A stretch of DNA of 64,000 nucleotides from NCBI GenBank assembly GCA_963693085.1, contig OY856411.1:1350107550-1350171549 (forward strand). The letters run 5' to 3'. The position numbers were made by a program, and so were the translations under genes. Below, piece by piece: positions 59,746 to 64,000 of this stretch (position 1 is its first letter; each line of letters starts with the position of its first letter). This stretch comes from Alisma plantago-aquatica (taxonomy: Eukaryota; Streptophyta; Magnoliopsida; Alismatales; Alismataceae). A model generated the notes under the pieces. The model did no database searches. It worked only from the letters and a program-made list of their open reading frames with translations, and was not told the DNA's origin.

Positions 59746-61189
59746 TGAAAGAAGAAATTTCACAATGTAAGTTCACTTCTCATGATTATATATTCACGGT
59801 GCTTCAAAGATTATTCATGGTCATGTCCATCGTCCAATCGCAAAGGCTTCGTGTTGACTGTTTATGCTCCTACACATCCACGTCGTTTTATAAATGTAAG
59901 TTGACAACATTCAGGCAACTACATATTGGCTCCTTTTTTTGGGAGATCCGATGTGATTGCAAATACATCGACTACTCACATCATCATGTTCCTTTACGCA
60001 CATGTACGTGATAGTCTTCGACGTCTTCCTCTGATGAGTGAAGCTAGTGCATGCAACTACACTGCATGTGGTCGAGATAGTAGCGGTAGTAGACGTTGTC
60101 TTCCAAAGCAATGAAGATTATTCATATTGATTGTGACTTCCATGAGTACGCCATATTTCATACAACCTCGTCTAGTTGTACATTTCTTCAGCTCGTCAAT
60201 GAACCACATTACCTACACAAAAAATCTATGGGAAGTTCCTATTCATCAAACTAGAAATATATATCGGCTATCTAAATTTTCAAAACAAAAAAAAAAATCA
60301 CTCTTATGTATGGTTCTAGTTGGACATAGTTTCTCCCGCATGCCAGTTCGGAGGAAAGATTTTAGAGCACTCAGTGCAATTATAATATTATGTGATCTAT
60401 GCCCGAGCTTTAGGTGGTTAGTGGCCATGGACATTGCTACTTCTATGATTTGGCGTTGACACGGCAAAATGAGTTGTCCATGAGTTGTGGCCCGCAGGAT
60501 AGGCATGGGTTTGAATTCACCGCCCCCCCCCCCCCCCCCCCCCCCGCGTCCTCTTTTCTTGTCAACTAGGTAGGAAACGGATCGAGCAAACCCACTACTA
60601 CTAGCTTCCACCATGAAGATAGTAAACGCGTTGGTGTTTAAGTCAACCCAATTTAGACATGGGTGGTGACGGCGATCTCAACGCATGACCTGATTTGACA
60701 AGACCTATTTTGTAATGGTAACAATAATGGCAGGGAAGAGGCTATGTTCGCGTTATTGGTGCGCCCCCACAACAACGTCCACTAGTTTCACCTTTGTTCA
60801 TGTTCGTGCCCTTTTTACATCAATCAATCGGAGATTTTCAACACCGTCCACAACAGTGCATCGCCCCCTCCTGGTCCGTTGGCCAACGGTGTGTCATGCC
60901 ATACACAACGATGCCTTTCTATTCTTGAAGGAAAATTGTCGCCGCAAGTTACAGATTCAACGCCTTGGGAGTACTAAGAGAGTGACCTCTGGAGTTCTAT
61001 ACAAGAGTATTACTCTTTCTTGACAAAAGCTGGATGATGCATAGGTCAAGTAGTCAAAATAGCAAATAGCAAAATGATTCTCTTGTGTGGATGTCATGGT
61101 TAACGGGGAAGAGACCCACTTCCATTTACATCTAAAGGCCGAGGCTTCATTCTCTCTCTTAGTTAGTGTGACCGTGACTGACTTCAGAC
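59746..61189. other. No gene recognised; mixed-composition DNA with a poly-C run
   Basis: Short frames on both strands, none with a recognisable domain. Positions 60750-60960 are somewhat GC-richer (CGTCCACTAG, CCGTCCACAACAGTGC) and could be an exon remnant, but no splice pattern or similarity is evident. The poly-C tract is listed separately. Confidence 0.45.
60523..60545. repeat. Homopolymer run of 23 C
   Basis: C23 flanked by CACCG and GCGTCC. Unusual in AT-rich plant DNA and error-prone in sequencing, so its exact length is uncertain. Confidence 0.95.
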
Positions 61190-61482
61190 CGAGGTCCTCG
61201 CAACTTTGATAAACACATATGTAAGACCTGTTAACTTTCTTCACTATGGTTATACCAGACGGTGAAAGAAGGGTAATACTTAATCACATTCGTGAGTTAA
61301 AAAGCAATTCCAAATATGAAACAGAGATGCAAACCATAAACAGTGGCGGATCTTAGAGAGGTATTTTTTTTGTGGGGTGGGGGGGGGGCATAATTCACTA
61401 CGAAGTAGTCAAATGTATCCATCTCAAAATTTCAAAATATTAAGAGTCAAATATTTTGTTTTACTTCCAGTGCAATGATAAA

Positions 61483-61698
61483 TTAGATTATAGAAGAAAA
61501 TATAACGAAATTAATGACAAAATATAATTCTAAAATTTTAAAATATTGCATTTCTCTTTTTAATATTCTTGAAGTCCTCAATAATAGAATCAATATTGAA
61601 TGAGTTTGTAATCTCTCTTTCATATCGACAATGACATTATCAATGAGAAATTCATCTTCCATTTTATTGTGTAATTTTATTTTAATAAGTTTCATCAT
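61483..61698 (-). pseudogene. hAT transposase C-terminal remnant
   Basis: The minus strand reads LIKIKLHNKMEDEFLIDNVI, then VDMKERLQTHSI, near the end of the element. Zinc-finger/hAT transposases of plants commonly end with a conserved K-x-x-L-R-N-x-M-x-D-x-x-L-x-D-x-x-V-x-Y-I-E pattern, which this resembles. Upstream domains are absent. It sets the direction of the element as minus. Not functional. Confidence 0.6.
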
Positions 61699-62399
61699 TC
61701 AAAGTGCATGTTCTGTTCTGGATCTAGAAAATGTGTTGATTACAAAATAAATTGTGTACTTTGTATTCATAAGTTATGATACTGCGATGCAAAGTGAATA
61801 TAAACAAATTTTCAACAGTTATAGAGGTAAATAAGTAAGTTATATAAAACCACACATATGATAAATTAATAACATTAATGACAATATGATTTACAAGATG
61901 TTTCCGTCACTCTACAATACATGGACGACGAATAATAAAAAAAATAAGCCAAGAACTGGGCACACAAATTGACTTTATTTTTCTTTGATCTGTGTTTCTG
62001 TGCACACCTATGTATCTTCTAAAAAAGTACAGGTAACCCATTTTCAAAGATTGTGTTGGTCACATAAACAATATTGAAAGTGGCATTTTTACAATGATGT
62101 GGAACTCTATCCAAAAATATCCATGCCTACCAACATCTAAGATGTCAGTTTGATGCTTGTTTAATGAACATGGAGTTTGACACGTTCAACGTTGGAAGTT
62201 TACTGATAAATTTATAGAGGTCGGTTGTTTCTTTTATTTATGCTTATTTTTTTGGATAATGATAATTATCAAAAGACCAGAGGAGAGAGAGAAAAATTAC
62301 ACTAAAAAATCTAAATGGAATAGGAAATGTAATAGGCAATAGAACAAAAAATCTCCTTTGCAATTGTAAAAGCAATCCAAACAGAAAAGGAATCTGCGA

Positions 62400-62805
62400 G
62401 GGTATTAATTTAGCAAGTAATTGTCAGGGAGGAATCAAAATAATAGAGGTTTTTTGTTGTATTATTTAACTTGAAAAGTATAAAAGAACCATCAATGAAA
62501 ATTCTGGGGTATCAAATAAGAAACTATCAACATAATAAAGCAGATTAATTAACAGCTTTCAACCAAACAATATTCATTATTTTTCATAAAATTATAATGG
62601 AATAGAAATTGTAATAGGCAATAGCACTAGAAATCCTCTTCGTAATTGTAAATTTCATAAAAGAGTTAAAACAATAGAGATTTATATTTGAATTGGTTAA
62701 CTTAGAATGTACAAAAGAACCATCAATAAAAAACTCTTGGGGATGTATCAAATTATAAATGGTCAAACATAATAAAGCAGATTAATTAACAACTTTCAAC
62801 CCAAT
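62400..62805. repeat. Direct repeat inside the hAT element
   Basis: Two imperfect copies of about 140-160 bp (about 62400-62560 and 62640-62800). Both contain AGAACCATCAATGAAAA- or AATAAAA-type text followed by ATCAAAT, CATAATAAAGCAGATTAATT and AACA-TTTCAACC. They suggest an internal duplication before or after insertion. Confidence 0.65.
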
Positions 62806-63026
62806 CATATACATTAATTTTTAAAAATCTTAGGGGGAGTGTGCCCTCCCAGTCTTACAGGAGATCCACCACTGACCATAAACCATCAGATGTCAATTTG
62901 AGAATACATCTAAATTATGAAATCTAAAATGGTTTAGTCGTCAGATTCAGATTTAGAGATTTATCGAGCGGGGTGTTTGGGAACTAAGTCTGGTAGCTAA
63001 TTCATATCTATAATATATATAAAAAA

Positions 63027-63477
63027 GCATGTCGAGGGTTATATGTAACTTTTTATTCTATTTTTCTAAATTATAAAGTAGTTCTTGTACTCCACTATAT
63101 ACTATATAGGAATACATGTGGAAGTAATTTTATAAAATTTCTTTTATATTTTTTTAGTAATATACTAGTCTTTAATTCTATTAATGTGTGAGAGCATTGA
63201 ACATCTTGAACGTAATTTTTTTTTTTAATTACAAATTGGTGCTTACATTTTTCTAATAAGCGATATGAAAGGTCATATAAAGGGTTGAATGGATTTTGTT
63301 GTTGGTTTCTTAAATCTATATATTGGTGCTTATCTTACTATGTATGAAAGGTCATGTGCATGGATGCATGTAACTTAATCTTTGTTTTTCAAGTTACTAC
63401 TTGGGTTTTGTGTATTCTAATATGGTTGTATGTATCATTGTATGAGTTTTGACCCATCTCGGTCTCCAAACCTGCAT
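63027..63477. other. AT-rich spacer, no gene
   Basis: No reading frame or repeat terminus recognised. Contains short T and A runs. It separates the two copies of the 0.3-kb duplication. Confidence 0.5.
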
Positions 63478-63778
63478 CGAGGTCCTCTCAACTTTGCTAA
63501 CCACATATGTAAGACCTGTTGACATTCTTCAATATGGTTATACCAGATGGTGAAAGAGGGGTAAAACTTTATCAGATTTGTGAGTTAAAAATCAATTTAA
63601 AAAATTAAATAGAGATACAGATCATGAACCACCAAATGCCTATTTGGGAATACATCTAAATAATGAAATATAGATTATAGACCGGTTTAGTCGTTAGATT
63701 CAGACTGAGGGATTTATCATGCGAGGTGTTTGGCAACTAAGTTGATAGTTAGATCATATGCATAATATGTAAGAAGAA
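63478..63778 (+). repeat. Diverged direct repeat, copy B (empty site for the hAT element)
   Basis: Matches copy A without the hAT insertion: where copy A has the ACCATAAA duplication, copy B reads GATCATGAACCACC. Identity by eye is around 80 percent, so the duplication predates the hAT insertion. Confidence 0.85.
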
Positions 63779-63914
63779 AAAAATCTAAATATAGTCTATT
63801 CTACACCCACTCCATCCGATTCTCGAAAAAACACATGCTCTCTCTACATGCACAATCCAATTAATACATGTTGAGGCATTGATTTATATGCTATATTTAT
63901 TAATCGTTTTTATA

Positions 63915-64000
63915 AATAAGAGGAAGGTAGTGGGAAAGAAGAGGAGGAGAGAGAGGAGGGAAGTAGGAAAAATATGAAGGAGTTAGAAATAGAAAGAGAG
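63915..64000. repeat. Purine-rich tract at the window edge
   Basis: From TAAGAGGAAGGTAG onward to the end almost all bases are A or G, with GAGGAGAGAGAGGAGGG as its densest part. It is a simple-sequence tract. Its end lies outside the window. Confidence 0.8.

Larger units (their letters stand above)
61341..62874 (-). mobile_element. hAT DNA transposon, internally decayed
   Basis: Terminal inverted repeats start CAGTGGCGGATCT (left) and CAGTGGTGGATCT (right end, inverted), typical of plant hAT elements. An 8-bp duplication ACCATAAA is perfect (61333-61340 and 62875-62882). The homologous uninterrupted sequence near 63620 confirms the empty site. Length 1534 bp. Internally it is very AT-rich, with a short transposase remnant near the left end and a pair of related segments (about 62400-62540 and 62640-62800, both with GTATAAAAGAACCATCAAT-like and CATAATAAAGCAGATTAATT words). 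Confidence 0.92.
61190..63026 (+). repeat. Diverged direct repeat, copy A (split by a hAT element)
   Basis: The segments 61190-61340 and 62883-63026 together (about 295 bp) match 63478-63778 in order and orientation. Shared words include CACATATGTAAGACCTGTT, GGTTATACCAGA and GGGAATACATCTAAAT-like text. Copy A is interrupted by the hAT element; copy B is not. Function unknown. Confidence 0.85.

Overview
The window is nuclear DNA of a flowering plant. It is AT-rich and packed with transposable elements: Ty1/copia and other LTR retrotransposons, plant LINEs with CCHC and RNase H domains, an En/Spm (CACTA) element with TNP2 plus a second protein, hAT elements and a MITE. Broken plant genes with GT-AG introns and GC-rich first exons fit an angiosperm. 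A monocot is possible, but that rests only on the GC-rich exon. I see no intact host gene. The only host-gene sequence is a two-exon fragment near 4 kb.

Layout. Positions 1-3.8 kb are AT-rich and unassigned. At 3.8-4.6 kb (minus) lies the gene fragment, followed by a CACTA-like terminus at 4877. From 4878 to 41246 the window is one nested stack. Its base is a minus-strand copia element: gag at 4878-5604 and 24084-24150, leader at 24151-24383 and 36662-38342, 5' LTR at 38343-41246. Into its gag went a related plus-strand copia element (5605-24083, duplication AGTTA). Into the RNase H region of that copia went a CACTA element (12662-21581, duplication TTT). Into the leader of the base copia went a small Sirevirus-like non-autonomous LTR element (24384-36661, duplication AACTT). 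Into the right LTR of that went a LARD-like element with 3.2-kb LTRs (27321-35732, duplication GAGAA). A MITE and an AT microsatellite sit in the base leader, and a hAT element sits in its LTR.

From 41.2 to 59.7 kb there is an LTR-like remnant, an old plus-strand LINE (about 42.5-48.3 kb), a young 5'-truncated minus-strand LINE with an 18-bp target duplication (50018-55607), and a third truncated LINE (about 57.3-59.7 kb). From 59.7 kb to the end the DNA is mostly unassigned. It contains a 23-base C run and a 1.5-kb hAT element (61341-62874, duplication ACCATAAA). The hAT sits inside one copy of an old 0.3-kb duplication whose second copy is an empty site.

The genes do not form a host pathway. 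They are replication machinery of separate mobile elements, nearly all disabled by stops, frameshifts or insertions. The non-autonomous elements (Sirevirus-like, LARD-like, hAT, MITE) would have depended on proteins encoded elsewhere.
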